This document shows positions 11,106-23,260 of a DNA stretch of 64,000 bases, one piece after another. Numbering within the stretch: position 1 is the stretch's first letter; each line of letters starts with the position of its first letter. The notes beneath the pieces were generated by a model. It was not told the origin of the DNA. It did no database searches and saw nothing but the letters and a program-made list of their open reading frames with translations. Location: the NCBI RefSeq assembly GCF_964656455.1, contig NC_135723.1:99339283-99403282 (forward strand), given 5' to 3'. Source of the stretch: Halichoerus grypus. Its lineage: Eukaryota; Chordata; Mammalia; Carnivora; Phocidae. The position numbers were made by a program, and so were the translations under genes.

Positions 11106-12489
11106 TGCTAAATTTGGGGTTAATCTTGTGCAGCAACAGATAACGAATCAATGCACTTTACCAAAAAGTGCCCCCATTGCTTAAGCAGATCTGGAATCCT
11201 TCTGTTTCCAAAGTCTCAAAGTGTGATCCACACAAGAAAGTGGACTGTGTTAGTTTAATCACACCTCGGTTTTGCCAAGAAGTACTTCCCAGATTGTTCT
11301 CATTGTATTCACCATTCTTGACTTTGTTTGACAGACTCTGGCCTGTTTTAAAAACAACTCTGCCTTCCAAAGAGGAAGATTCACCCCCACGAGGAATACT
11401 AAAACAGAATATGCCACAGCTTCTAAAGACAATTTCGCTTGGTTTCAGATCTATTTTGACCAATGACTGCCTCACTGGAATAATTCTTCCAAGGGGATCA
11501 TCTTGAAAGGGATAATGCTTACTTTAGATTTAATACATGGTTTACTCAAGGAATGAGTTGTTCTGTGTTTATTTAGCATCTAGCAAATGTATGACATGTC
11601 CTGCTGAGGATTACTCTCTGAGTCAGGTGCTATTAACTATCTTACAGATGACGAGACTGAGGTAGAGGACTTGCTGGAGGGTGGGGCGCACAGAATCAGT
11701 ACCAGAGTGGGAACCTCATCCGGGCAGTCCGGTTTGAGTCTTTGCTCTTTGCTACAAAGCTATCCGGCTTGTTTGCTTGATTTCTAGTTGTATCTCATAC
11801 AATAATATCAAGACAATAATGAAGTATAGATTCTTATTCATTGTGATAAAATTTCACCTCTACTCAGATAATATTTTAATGTGATGGGTTTAGGAAATAT
11901 ACAAAATATCAAATTAATGTTTCTTCATACATTCTCCTGTAAGAGAAAGGAAAAGAAATCAGAGCATCTAAGTCTTTGGGCAAATTTAGGAAGGTACAAG
12001 TTCAAAAGAGCAAATAAAGATTTGGGTCTTTGTGTGTAAAACCTTACAGTTCTTTTTGTGTTTTGGGGGGGCTTTTTTTAGTAACATATCAGACTGACTA
12101 GAACTTTCCACTCATTCGGCTAACCAGGGTCTTATATATCCAACTGCAATGTTAGCAAAACTCGTGCCAGATGTGGAGTCTGGCTTTTTGGAGAGGGCTT
12201 TACAGCAGCTACTCTGTTAAGAGACCTCGGAGGAACTACTCAGTTACTTCATAGGGTTCCTTTACCGAGAAACCTACTCTTTCATGGAAATTCTTTTTTT
12301 GTCTGTGAGGGTGTCTGGCTGGGTGTGTTCCCTCTGGCTACAACCAAGAGAAAGGTCCTTGCTGATTCCATTTCCTGGGACAATTCTCTACCCTTAGTCT
12401 GTTCCTTCCTCCTGGGAACCACAAAAGACCCTTTTTATATCTTTATTGTATGTTATTACTTAACATATCACTTGTTTTATAATAATTTG
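11106..12489. other. Intergenic stretch with a MIR relic
   Basis: Sequence at about 11600-11740 (CTTACAGATGACGAGACTGA, then AGTACCAGAGTGGGA) is MIR-like in antisense orientation. No gene, splice pattern or RNA gene was recognised in the remainder. Confidence 0.4.
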
Positions 12490-12687
12490 GGGTTTTTTTT
12501 TTAGATTTTATTTATTTATTTGACAGAGAGAGAGAGCGCACAAGTAGGCAGAGAGGCAGGCAGAGGGAGAGGGAGAGGCAGGCTCTCCGCTGAGCAGGGA
12601 GCCCGATGCAGGACTCGATCCCAGGACCCTGGGATCATGACCTGAGCTGAAGGCAGCCGCTTAACGGACTGAGCCACCCAGGCGCCC
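12490..12687 (-). repeat. Can-SINE, antisense
   Basis: Runs from AGATTTTATTTATTTATTTG to GAGCCACCCAGGCGCCC on the plus strand. Target duplication TGTTTTATAATAATTT lies on both sides (about 12473 and 12688). Confidence 0.94.
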
Positions 12688-13648
12688 TGTTTTATAATAA
12701 TTTGTAAATGTGTCTTATGCCCCCAGGTAAATTAGGACCTCTTTAGTGGTGGGAATGCAGTTGTATCCATTTCATTAGCCTGGCAATGCCTTGTACACAG
12801 GTGTCGCTTATTCTAAAGAATACTCTTAAGTGGATGGACAGTTTCCATCTGCAAGGATCCGTGTTATTAGCTACAGACAGGATCTAGGTGGCTGCCGAAG
12901 GCATGCAAGCACCCGAAAAACGCTCAGTTTCTGATGTTCAATCAGCTGCAACCAACCTTTTTGAGATTCCAAACTGCTAAGGATATTGATGAAACTCAGC
13001 AGGACAGAGGATTCACACTGAACTTGACCATTTTGAGGAGTTCCCAGACTACTGCTATTGGACAGTGTTATTTTAAAGTGGTTACTTGATCTGTATTCAT
13101 TTGGGCATTACTCAGCAATTTAAATAATTGCCTTCAGGGACTTCTTTTAATCCCTAAGAACCTGAATTCAAAAAGGATTCTACATAGCCACGAGCTAACC
13201 CTTGAGTTCTGTCTTTCCCATCTTTTACACAAAGTCATAAACACCATCATTTTAATAAGGAGATTGTCAATATTTACTGGTGCCCGCTTTTGGCAAGCAC
13301 TGTGGTGAGGAATGTGTAAGAGAAATGAATAACCTCTGTCCTCGAGTTGCCAAGTAAATAACACGATTTACCTGCCACTATGTTTTTCTCCAAGGTATAA
13401 GATAACACCGAAGTATGATGTAAGGTCCTTGTGGCACAGTGGACAGACAAGGACGTCAGACTGGAGAGGTTGAAGGATGCACGGCTGGGGAGCAACCCAA
13501 CCAGAACTCAACTGCACTTTTCTGATGCCAAGCCTGATGTCCCTGTCCCCAAATTGTGATGGATGTGTAGAAACACACGTTCAGCCTGAAGAATTTTCAA
13601 GGAAAGAGCGAGACTATTTATGACTTAAAGAGCTCTTACTGCATTTTA

Positions 13649-13758
13649 GGGGCGCCCGGCTGGTTCAGTCGGAGAAGCATGTGACTCTTGGACTTGGGGT
13701 TGTGAGCTGGAGCCCACGTTAGGTGTGGAGATTGCTTAAAAATGAAATCTAAAAAAAT
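13649..13758 (+). repeat. Can-SINE, short form
   Basis: Begins GGGGCGCCCGGCTGGTTCAG and ends TTGCTTAAAAATGAAATC. A long target duplication of about 22 bp (starting AAAGAGCT, ending TGCATTTTA, one mismatch) flanks it at about 13627 and 13759. Confidence 0.93.
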
Positions 13759-13780
13759 AAAGAGCTTTTACTGCATTTTA

Positions 13781-14432
13781 AAGAAAATTATAAGCACCAT
13801 GCAATTTACAGGCTAGGTTATTCTGTTTATAAAAATGACGAAAGAAAAAAAACTTCCAGAAAATTAGAATAATATAGTAAAGAATGTTAGTGGTAAGAGA
13901 ATGTATCTCCAAGAAAAGAACATAAGTGCTTTTGGACTGACAGCTGGTGATGGGAAGGCCGCGCCACTGTCCTATGATGTCAGCAGGCACAGTGGGATGT
14001 GCTCATGGCAAGGAGTTGGGTTAGGAGGAAACTGCTAGGCACGGGGAGGGTAAAGGGACCCCTACAACAGGGGACAGAGATCTCTCCAAGGCCACACAGG
14101 GTCACCTCATGGGAAAGAAACAGCTGGAGCAACTGGAAACAATCTCTGCTGTAGCCTTGCTTTCCTCGAAATAACTTGTCATTTCCATTCGCCTCCTCCA
14201 GGAGGTAATAAGCAGGACGACTCAGCGGAAGCGAGGTCGCAAGCCTATAGCTTCCTGTACGCAGCAGACACTCAGCAGACAGTCACGACTACATGAAAAC
14301 CACATTCCATAGCATAGGAGCTGTCAGGATCCAGTGACTGCATTGCAGGTGTCTTTACCTAATGTCGCGTACAGAAAAGGTCCTGAGGGCCTAGAGAGGG
14401 GTGCTATGTTAAAACCAAGAGGCTGTTGTCCC
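13781..14432. other. Intergenic stretch, nothing recognised
   Basis: Mixed-composition DNA with a possible weak MIR-like patch near 14060-14100. No RNA gene, conserved frame or young repeat was seen. Confidence 0.35.
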
Positions 14433-14775
14433 CTTGCTATGGATTGAATGTTTCTGTGCCCCGCAAATCCATGAGTTGAATCCCCAGTCCCCAATACAAT
14501 GGCATTTGGAGGTGGTGCCTTTGGGTGGAGCCCCCATGAATGGGATTAGCGCCTTTCTAAGGAGAGACAGGAGAGATGATCTCCCTCTCCACCATGTGAG
14601 GACACAGCGAGAAGACAGATTCTGCAAACCAAGAAAAAGAGCCCTCACCAGAAATCAGATCTGCCAGCAAGCACCCTGCCCTTGGACACCCAGCCTCCAG
14701 AACTCTCAGAAACCAATGTTTGCTGTCCGAGCCACCCAGCCTATGGTCATTTGTTTTTGCAGCCTGAGACACCAC
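14433..14775 (+). mobile_element. MaLR-type LTR relic (MLT1-like)
   Basis: The layout is that of an MLT1-like LTR: TGCTATGGATTGAATG, then CAATGGCATTTGGAGGTGG, GTGAGGACACAGCGAGAAG, CAGCCTCCAGAACTCTCAG and CCACCCAGCCTATGGTCAT. The 190-aa reading frame crossing this region is repeat-derived. A related relic in the opposite orientation lies at about 53790-54165. Family assignment is from memory. Confidence 0.6.
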
Positions 14776-14909
14776 TCATCACATTCCATTTCTGCCATTA
14801 GCAGTGTGATCATGCACAAGGTAGGCAGTGGAGGCTCAGTGTTCTCATTATGGAAAATGGGTATAAGAAAACATAGCTGTGAGCTCCTCACCATCGGTCT
14901 TGGTGATGA

Positions 14910-16220
14910 TTTTTTGGATTTGACCCCAAAAACAAAGGCAACAAAAGCAAAAATAAACAGTGGGGGGCGCCTAGCTGGCTCAGTCTGTAGAGCGTGTGAC
15001 TCTTGATCTCAGGGTTGTGAGTTCAAGCCCCATGTTCAGTGTAGAGATTACTTAAAAAAAAAAATTAAAATCTTTAAAATAATTCAATAAATAAATAAAA
15101 ATAAACAGTGGTACTACATCAAACTAAAAAGCTTCTGCAGAGCAAAGGGAACCATCAATAAAATGAAAAGGCAACTTGTGGGTTAGGAGAAAATATTTGC
15201 AAGTCATACACCTTATCGATAAGGGAGTAATATCCAAATATATAAGGAACTCATAAAGCTTAATAGCAAAACAAAACAAAACAAAACAAAACACCCCAAA
15301 CAATCCAATTAAAAATGGGCAGAAGATCTGAAGAGACATTTCTCCAGAAAAGACATACAGACGGCCACCAGGTACATGAGAAGATGCTCAACATCGCTCA
15401 GCATCAGGAAAATGCAAATAAAAACCAGAGTGAAATATCACCTCACACCTGTCACAATGGCTATTATAAAAAAGACTTGAAATGACATGTGTCAGTGAGG
15501 CTGTGAAGAAAGGGAACGCTCGTGCAAGGCTGGTGGGAATGCAAACTGGTGCAACCACTGTGGAAAACAGTACGGGGGTTCCTCAAAAAATTAAAAATAG
15601 AGCTACCCTATGATTCAGCAGGTCCCCTTCCAGGTATTTATCAGAAGGAAATGAAAACACTCACTTGAAAAGACATCTGCACCCCCACGTTCACTGCCGC
15701 ATTATTTACAATAGCCAAGACATGGAAGCAACCTAACTGTCCATTTAACGGTGAATGGATAAAGAAATTGTGGTATATATGATGGACTATTATCCAGCCA
15801 TAAAAAAGAAGGACAATTTTGCCATTTGCAACAACATGGATGGGCCTTGAGGGTATTACCCTAAATGAAATATATCAAGCAGAGAAAGCCAAATACCTAT
15901 ATTATCTCACTTATATGTGGAATCTTAAACAAAAGACAAAAAACAAAATCACAGATGCAGAAAACAGATTGGTGGTTGCCAGAGGTGGGGTGGGGGGGTG
16001 GGGAGGGATAGGGGATAGGCAAAATGAGTGAAAGTGGTCAAGAGGTACAAACTTCCAGTTATCAAATAAATAAGTCATGGGATATAACATACAGAATGGG
16101 GACTCTAGTTAATAATATCGTATTGTATATTTGAAAGTTACGAAGAGAATAAATCTTAAAAGTCCTCCTAAGAAAAAAAATTTGTAACTGTAACTATGTG
16201 TGGTGACTGATGTTAACTAG
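14910..16220 (+). mobile_element. L1 3' end (ORF2 C-terminal part and 3' UTR)
   Basis: Hallmark L1 ORF2 text is visible: ACAAAGGCAACAAAAGCAAA, TGCAAACTGGTGCAACCACT, and GGAAGCAACCTAACTGTCCA. It ends in a 3' UTR of the L1MA/L1MB kind (CTAGTTAATAATATCGTATTG). Frames are broken and the element is 5'-truncated. It is interrupted by a short SINE (14964-15097) and carries an AAAAC repeat near 15268-15292. Confidence 0.85.
14964..15097 (+). repeat. Can-SINE, short form, inside L1
   Basis: Begins GGGCGCCTAGCTGGCTCAG. The L1 sequence AAATAAACAGTGG is duplicated on both sides (about 14951 and 15099), which marks the insertion precisely. Confidence 0.93.
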
Positions 16221-17010
16221 ACTTATTATTATACCTCTGGTGACTCCCAGCTGACCTGCTCCTGACGTCTCAAGTTCATTCTCACCTCAGTTTTGCCACC
16301 CCCAGGCCAATCTTGATCTCAACCACCAGCTCTGGCTCCAGCCGGCTCTGGGGCTGGGATCAGGACCTAAGCGATCTCAGGGCTCCACCATCCAGTTCTG
16401 AGACCTCTGCCTGGTGAATAATGCCCCAAGTGAGTAAAAACCTCCCCCCAGAACACCAGACAGAGCAAAAAGTATTGTCCTTGAACTCGGTTTCAACATA
16501 GATGCAAAAAAAAAAAGACAATAAAACTTCCAGCAGTGACTCTTAATAATGCCATACTCACTGACAGACTTTGAACAAGGCAATTTTTGAGCTGGTTTAG
16601 AATCCTAAAGGAGAAAGAGGAGTGGGTGTTGTGGCCACGGCCAGCAAATGGTGACCACAAGGTCCCCGAGGGCCACTTACACGTTCCCAGTTATGCTCAT
16701 TTGGGCCCATAAGGTACTCTCATTCCCATTATTACAAAGGGAGAGAGACCCAGAGAGACGAAACGGCACGTAGTGGCAGAATGGGGACAAGCACCAGATC
16801 CCCAAGCCCCCGGGGCCTTCCCACCCCAGCGCGGCTGCCTGGAAGCGGAGACCGACCAGAAGCGCCCGTCCTAGGAACAGGGCAGGCGGTGTGGTCTGGG
16901 CAGAAAGGAAGAGGTAAGTACAGAGGGGAAGAAATAAGATTTTAAAACGGAAGAAAAAGCTCCTGAGGGGTCAGGCTGCCCAAACCAGAACACATAACGC
17001 TCCTGTTGGA
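16221..17010. other. Intergenic stretch with a MIR relic
   Basis: About 16690-16800 is MIR-like in antisense (TTATTACAAAGGGAGAGAGA, CACGTAGTGGCAGAATGGGG). No gene is recognised. GC content rises towards the CpG island that follows. Confidence 0.4.
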
Positions 17011-17029
17011 GTCTGCGGTGCTCCCGCTG

Positions 17030-17400
17030 CCTCACCTGACGACCAGAGGATTCTGCAGGACCCTCACCTCCGCGGGACAAGGACGAGCTGAGAGTCGGCG
17101 TGAAGGCGGGCTGCTCCCCGCGGCTTGTGGCCCTGTGGTCCCCAGGCCGCCTGCCCCGCCCTGGCCCGGCTCAGCCAGGTGCCTGCTCTGCAGCTGGGGG
17201 CGGGGCAAGTTCCAGGTAGAGCCTGTTGAGAGAGAAACCTGGAAACGCCGAGAACCGCCGCTCTGCCGGGTTCTCCCCACCCCGGGCCGCAGACCCTGGC
17301 CCGCCGGTCCCACAGGCCCCGAGCCGCAGGCGGGCGTCTGCAGGGCTCCCATGCTGCGGTCCCGGTGCCCACATCCTGCAGGATCCCAGCCGGGAGTAAC
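17030..17400. promoter_or_regulatory. Orphan CpG island
   Basis: Roughly 370 bp rich in CpG (for example GAACCGCCGCTCTGCCGGG and CCGAGCCGCAGGCGGGCGT), set in ordinary DNA. No gene start, splice donor after a coding exon or Y-type Pol III promoter can be assigned to it. Open frames of 100-170 aa cross it on both strands, as expected from GC-rich sequence, and none resembles a known protein. It may be a promoter of an unannotated non-coding transcript or an enhancer. That is inference. Confidence 0.55.
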
Positions 17401-17479
17401 AAGTGCCGTCTTCAGAAACCAAGCCTCCCGAGAGTTGGTGCTCCCACGGACTTGGAAGAAGCACCGGAAAATGTTTCAT

Positions 17480-18383
17480 TCTGCTTTTTTCCCTTTCTCA
17501 AGTTGGAAAGCCACATGAAGAAGCCCGCGGCTCAGCTTTACGGAAGGTTCATGATGTTCTGGTGGCTTAAAGTTCCTTTACGGGCTCATTTGGGGTTTGG
17601 GGAATTCCATTTACATCAGATATAGATGTTTATATGGTGTTCTTTACACCGTCTGGGAATTTGTTTCCTCTGCTTTGGTTATTCTAAGTAGCCGAGCTGG
17701 AAGCAATGAGGGGACGCGATTTGGGATTACTGGGCAAACAGTGCTACAGCCCTGTCTAGGACGGGGAGGTTCGAGCTACGCAATGCAAAGGAACAAGAGA
17801 CACTATCCCAATATTATCAAACGTTAGATTTTCAGTTTTCTTTGCTCTTCTTCGCTCTTCTGTGTTGTGAGCACAGTCTGACTTGGTTTTGCTTTTTGTT
17901 TCTTTCCCACTGAACTTTATATGTAAGACTTTTCCTTTGTACTACCCGGTCTTCACAATTTTCCATTTTAAATCCGTGTAGCCTTCCATCTCACAACTAG
18001 ATGTATAAAATATATTACTACGTTTCTTAACGTTGGATGTGATCTGGGGGAACAAGGGTTTTTATGACTGGGGGGACGTGGTCATTTTGAAGGTTGGGCA
18101 CGGCTGCCCCGGGGCAGCTCTGGATGGGACAGAAGGACCGAGAAGCAGAGGAGAAAGGGACAGAAGACGTGATATACTTGAACAATTTTTGCAGTTGGCC
18201 ATCTGTATTCCTCAGATTTAGATCAGATTTTCTTAATCTTGAGTTCATGGTCAGGCTGGGGGGCGGGTGGGGTCCATGAACACCCTGACATTGTACACAG
18301 AATGTGGGCACTTCTGTGAACATAGATGTATAACTTTTATCAGAATCCCAAAAAGTGTAATGATTTTTTTTAAAAGATTTATT
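17480..18383. other. Intergenic stretch, nothing recognised
   Basis: Mixed-composition DNA without a recognised repeat. A TTTGCTCTTCTTCGCTCTTC near-repeat is at about 17840-17860. No Y-like stem, tRNA or coding frame was found. Confidence 0.35.
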
Positions 18384-18587
18384 TGGGCACCTGGGTGGCT
18401 CAGTTGTTGAGCGTCTGCCTTCTGCTCAGGTCGTGATCGCAGGGTCCTGGGATCGAGCCCCGCATCGGGCTCCCTGCTCAGCGGGAAGCCTGCTTCTCCC
18501 TCTCCCACTCCACCTGCTTGTGTTCCCTCTCTCGCTGTGTCTCTCTCCGTCAAATAAATAAATAAAATCTTTAAAAAAAATAAAAAT
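18384..18587 (+). repeat. Can-SINE, full length
   Basis: Starts GGGCACCTGGGTGGCTCAG and ends AAATAAATAAATAAAATC. Target duplication AAAGATTTATTT lies at about 18373 and 18588. A second, short SINE follows directly. Confidence 0.93.
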
Positions 18588-18600
18588 AAAGATTTATTTA

Positions 18601-18735
18601 GGGGCGTCTGGGTGGCATAGTCAGGTAAGTGTCAGACTCTTGGTTTCAGCTGTGGTTGTGATCTCAGGGTCCTGAGTACAGGCCCCACATCATGGAGCCT
18701 ACTTAAAAGGAAAAAAACAACAAGATATATCACTT
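18601..18735 (+). repeat. Can-SINE, short or diverged form
   Basis: GGGGCGTCTGGGTGGCATAG opens a diverged SINE head. The body contains TGTGATCTCAGGGTCCTGAG and ends at CTACTTAAAAGG. It is older than its neighbour. Confidence 0.75.
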
Positions 18736-19319
18736 AAAAACAAAACTGCTACCTCCATGGGTTCACCTGGAGCTTCGTCATCTGCGTGACTCATGTGTCT
18801 GAACACAAGACGGTTCCTGTTTCCCTGGTTCGGTCAATGCCGCGAGGGCCATGAGGCCTGCCCATGTTCCCTGATGTAGCTTTACCCCCTTCCCTGCAGC
18901 AGATGTGTGGCACCCCCTTCCTGGACCCCTAAGGCTGGCCTCCCACCGTGAAGAGGGGGGCACCTTCCTGTCTTACTGACATAGCCCTCAGTGATTAAGC
19001 GATTACCCACCTGACTGAGGCTCCTAAGCAAAATACAGGATCTGAGTGATGAAACTTGAACCCACTGGACCCTGAAGTATTGCCCCCTCCAGAGTCCATG
19101 GGCGAGGCATTCTGCTGACCTCCCGATGTTTCCTTGATCCTCTTGACGTCTTCCAAGCACAGACCACACAGGGCCCAGTGCCCAGCAGGACCTCCACAGA
19201 CCAATGACTACAATGATAAAGCATCTGATTCCCATTCGTTTTTGTGTTTCACTTTCTAATGTCTTACTCGTTGCTAAAATCAGATAAGAGCACAAATAAA
19301 AGTTTATAAACAACCTACA

Positions 19320-19445
19320 GATTTTTGAGGCATAATTTATGTGCCTAAAAGCGATTTTTTTAGTAAATTTATAGACTTACACAACCATCACCACAATCCT
19401 GTTCTAGGACATTTTTATCACCCTCCCAAAAATGTGTCATACAAG
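19320..19445 (-). mobile_element. Old L1 3' fragment, antisense
   Basis: GAGGCATAATTTATGTGCC followed by ACACAACCATCACCACAATC matches the antisense L1ME/L1MC-type 3' region. It is short and diverged. Confidence 0.5.
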
Positions 19446-19455
19446 TAAATTTTTA

Positions 19456-19573
19456 TTTTCATTTATTTTTTAAAGTTTATGTTTTTGTAATCTCTACACT
19501 CAATGTGGGGCTAGAACTCATGACCCCAAAATCAAGAGTTGCATGCTCCTCTGACTGAGCCAGCCATGCGCCG
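19456..19573 (-). repeat. Can-SINE, short form, antisense
   Basis: Plus strand reads CACTCAATGTGGGGCTAGAA to CTGACTGAGCCAGCCATGCG. The duplication CATACAAGTAAATTTTTA flanks it (about 19438 and 19574). Confidence 0.9.
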
Positions 19574-20407
19574 CATACAAGTAAATTTTTACAAGAAAGA
19601 GAATGCCCTGGCATTCTACCACTAAAGCATTGCCATTGTCTTTTTTTCCCCTATATTCCTTTGTGATCTTTGTCCAAAGGGCATTTTGCTATTGTTGTTG
19701 TTGTTTCCATAGTTACATTCTCCTACAGCATTTTAGAAGGGGCATCTGTTTACATCCCAAGCACAGAGATTTTTTTAAAGGGAGAAATCATAGGGGAGAC
19801 CAGCTTAGACACAGCGGGCTGACAATGCTTTTGTCCACAAAAAGATTCTCCTTAAATAACTGTTTGCTTGTTGCCCTTCCTGGCTAATAGGCAGCTGGTT
19901 ATCGGTGGCGGGGGGGGGGGGTACCGGCAGGCAGTTCTTGGGTCTGGCTGGAGAGCAGAGGTCATGGGCAGGTGTGGGCACAGCCCGCAGAGATGAGCCC
20001 TCGGAAGACAGGACACAGAGACATTAGGGCATTTAAATGTCATCTCAAGACGGCAAATGTCATGGAAGGGTTGCCAGCATATTCGGAAGACAAGAATAGG
20101 TTAGCACATGAAAAGTATTCACCCCTATGACCAAATGGCCCATGTTCCTAAAGAATTGCCATTTTTCCAAGTAGGCCAAAGCCCAACTGTGAGATAGGCT
20201 AATGATGTTGTCTGTCCTCCCCGCTGCCCCCTAGCTCTCCCCAGCCCCTGCTCCCGCCCCGGTAGCCGCACTCCTGGGTGCCCTTGTAGAACCTTGAGCT
20301 CAGCACCTGTTCAACTCCCATTGAGGTCCCAGCCATGTGAAACTCACCCCATGGGTTTTGTGAAGTCCAATTATCACTCTATAACGGTTATCTACACAAT
20401 ATTTTCT

Positions 20408-20597
20408 TTTTTAAAAAAGATTTATTTATTCATTTGAGAGAGTAAGCAGGGGGGAGGGGCAGAAGGAGAGAGAGTCCCAAGCCGACTGCACACTAAGCAT
20501 GGAGTTCGAGGTGTGGCTCGATCTCATGACCCTGAGATCACCACCTCAGCTGAAACCAAGAGTCAGACGCTTAACCAACTGAGCCACCCAGGTGCCC
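20408..20597 (-). repeat. Can-SINE, antisense
   Basis: Runs from AAAAAAGATTTATTTATTC to GAGCCACCCAGGTGCCCC. Target duplication CACAATATTTTCTTT lies at about 20394 and 20600. Confidence 0.93.
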
Positions 20598-20639
20598 CTC
20601 ACAATATTTTCTTTAAATAAATTAATTTGTTTTACTTAG

Positions 20640-21075
20640 ATACTTCTTTTCATTTTTTTATCCTTATTGAGGAATAATCTCTATAATAAGATGCACCCAT
20701 TTTAATTGTGCAGTTCAATGAGTTTTGACAAATGTGTACTGACATGAAATCACAACCAAGATGTAGAATGTTTTCATCACCACAAAACAGTTGCTTTAGG
20801 GCCCTTTGCAAAGTTCCCATCCTCAACGCCATCCCAGACAACCACAGGTCTGCTTCTGTTACCGTAGATTATTTTTCCCCTCTCTAGAATTTCATATGAA
20901 TGAAATTGTACACTATGTACATTGTTGGATCTGGCTTCTTTTGTTCATTATTGTTCTTGACAGTCATCCATGTTGTTGCATCTATTGCTAATTTGCCCCT
21001 TTTATTCCCCAATAATTTTTAGAAATATGTTTATTTTCTCAAGAAAACTTGATATCTCTACTCAAATTAGAAAAT
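20640..21075 (-). mobile_element. Old L1 3' region, antisense
   Basis: TTTAATTGTGCAGTTCAATG, then ATGAAATTGTACACTATGTAC and CAGTCATCCATGTTGTTGC, are typical of antisense L1M 3' ends. No intact frame remains. Confidence 0.7.
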
Positions 21076-21083
21076 CAATATCA

Positions 21084-21268
21084 GGGGCGCCTGCGTGGCT
21101 CAGTCATTAAGCGTCTGCCTTCGGCTCAGGTCATGGTCCCAGAGTCTTGGGATCGAGCCCTGCTCAGTGGGGAGCCTGCTTCTCCCTCTCCCCCTGCCGC
21201 TCCCCGTGCTTGTGCTCTCTCACTGTCTCTCCCTGTCAAATAAATAAAATCTTTAAAAAAAGAAAAGA
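21084..21268 (+). repeat. Can-SINE
   Basis: Starts GGGGCGCCTGCGTGGCTCAG with a 14-bp imperfect target duplication, GAAAATCAATA(T/G)CA. The middle is shortened (GATCGAGCCCTGCTCAGTGG). Confidence 0.92.
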
Positions 21269-21279
21269 AAATCAATAGC

Positions 21280-23040
21280 AATTACCATGAGTAAAAGGAA
21301 ACATAAATATGGATACTATGAAAAAAATAATGTTACTAAATTCTAGTGAGATCCTGTTGCTGGAAAAGGTACTCTCCCTTTGCCTAAAAAGAAGCTGAGC
21401 CAATGAGAGGTGTTATAGACCTATTATCGATGTAATCAGAAGGATTGAAAGGAATAACTTTCTCGTTACAGGAGTCAGTGTTATTTAAGCCCATGCACAG
21501 TGCAACCTAGGATTTCTCATCCCCCGCTTGTGATTCAGTGATACGTATCCCATGCTTTAGGTACACTCTTTCCATAGGTTAAGAATGTGCTGAGCTGCAT
21601 GTAACAGGAAACCCAAATAACAGTGCCTTGAGCCCACGCACACTGACTGTCCTCATGTCCCAGGAAGTATGGAGCTAGGCGGTGTCCAGGGCTGGAGCAA
21701 TGCCCCAGATGTCCTCAATGCACCGAGATTCTTTTTCCTCCTTATCTTATTCCATCTTGAGTGAGGGCCTCTGTCCTCATGGTTTCGGGATGGTTTTTCC
21801 AACCCTAGGCACCAATCCCCATCCCAGGCAGGAGAAAGGTATGCAAGTAAGTATGTCTTCTTTCTCTTCCCTTTGCCCTGTGTTTAGTATTTCACTCAGT
21901 GATAGTGGGATTCGAGAAGGAATTCAGAAAAATGCTTGTGTTCAGGCTACCATGTTAAGCAGAATTTGATGACTTAAATTTTGATAAGAGATGTCTGAGA
22001 CCAGAATGGCCTTCCATGCTAATGAATGGAACCTCTCAAATGTAGGAAAGGAGAAAATAGTTTTGGACTGGTCAGGCTTCCAGGAAGCCCCAGCTAGCCT
22101 GCTTTGGCAATCGATCCTAATCATTTCATGGATTATAAGGATGAGGACTATCTTCTCTCTATACTCTCCAGAAGTCTCAGCCTTTCCCTTCTCTAAGCCG
22201 CCATTGCCAGGGAACTATCCGAATTCTCATGCCGGGTACTTAAGAAACTTCCTGTTACTGGCCAAGCTCAATGCATATGAGATTGGCAAACATCATTCCC
22301 TCGAAAGTGACATTTCTTTAAGCATTCAAGTTAATCATACTCTTGAACACACATTTTCTTCTGTCCTTGAAACCTCCAATTCAATTTAACATTTAGTATT
22401 TTAAAATATTTATAAAACAGGAACATAAGATTTGTCAGGCACAGATAATAACTAAGATTTCTTGATCCTTTTTTTCCCCAACTAATGTGGGATTTCTTAC
22501 CTGGAATTTGGCCGGGGTGCTCACACCTAATCACTGAGGGGGACTCCACCAACACAACCATTGGTAAAAGGCTATTTTCAATATTTATGGCTACCTCTGC
22601 ATTGCAACAGCAGTCTTTCTGGAAACAGAAGGATACAGTCATATTAAACTTGGCATAACTATTCCACCAACTGTGACTATTAGGGATTATTATTAGGAAA
22701 AGAAGAAAAAGTCCAGAAAACAAAAAGTGTGAACCCTAAACGTGCTCTTGGCTACGAAGTTCTCTAGCCAAAGCTCTGCGCATGAAGTGGACAGAAAGTG
22801 AATCTTCTGGGTATTTACTGCCATCTGCTGCTGCCGAGCATCGGAAAGGCATTTTGCAGATCATAGACAGGAGGACGATTAAAAAAAAAAAAATCAAAGC
22901 TTATTTTGCTGACGTTAAATTTTTTTTCTTTATTGCTAAACATTTGGCACAAGTATGTTCATTATTTTTTTTTCTGTGAGCTCTGAATGTCCTAAGATAT
23001 TTGTGAAGGACAAGAGACCTCCACCTGGTCATTTCTTTCT
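21280..23040. other. Unassigned stretch upstream of RNY4
   Basis: No recognised young repeat, gene or RNA. The 130-132-aa frames at 21991-22389 (+) and 22331-22723 (-) have no recognisable domain and are treated as chance. Confidence 0.35.
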
Positions 23041-23042
23041 AT

Positions 23043-23060
23043 TTCCCATCATGCAACTAC
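23043..23060 (+). promoter_or_regulatory. RNY4 distal sequence element (SPH plus octamer-like)
   Basis: TTCCCATCATGCAACTAC contains a ZNF143/SPH-like core, CCCATCATGCA at 23045-23055, overlapping ATGCAACT, which matches the octamer ATGCAAAT at 7 of 8 positions. It lies about 205 bp upstream of the RNY4 start. Confidence 0.72.
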
Positions 23061-23195
23061 ATTCATTTTGAATATCAGTTTGTGTTAAACTGTCTAAAAT
23101 TCAAGGAAAATAACCAGGAAATAGACTGTTTCTTGTCACAACAAACCGTATGGTTCGTGTGACAGTAAACCTTTTTAAAAATTATTAAAACATGT

Positions 23196-23238
23196 CATCC
23201 TAAGTGATTTGGAGTAGCTCTTTAAGAGATTTATATAA
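23196..23238 (+). promoter_or_regulatory. RNY4 core promoter: PSE and TATA box
   Basis: PSE-like CATCCTAAGTGATTTGGAG at 23196-23214 (-65 to -47) shares CCTAAGTG with the 7SK PSE as I remember it. A TATA box, TATATAA, at 23232-23238 lies at about -29 to -23. Confidence 0.77.
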
Positions 23239-23260
23239 CGAAAGTGAAAGCAATTTCTTC

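Noticed and set aside
14434..15006. 190-aa open frame
   Set aside because: It runs through an MLT1-like LTR relic and into a SINE head.
17006..17518. 170-aa plus-strand frame over the orphan CpG island
   Set aside because: Equally long frames occur on the other strand in the same GC-rich DNA; there is no recognisable domain or splice context.
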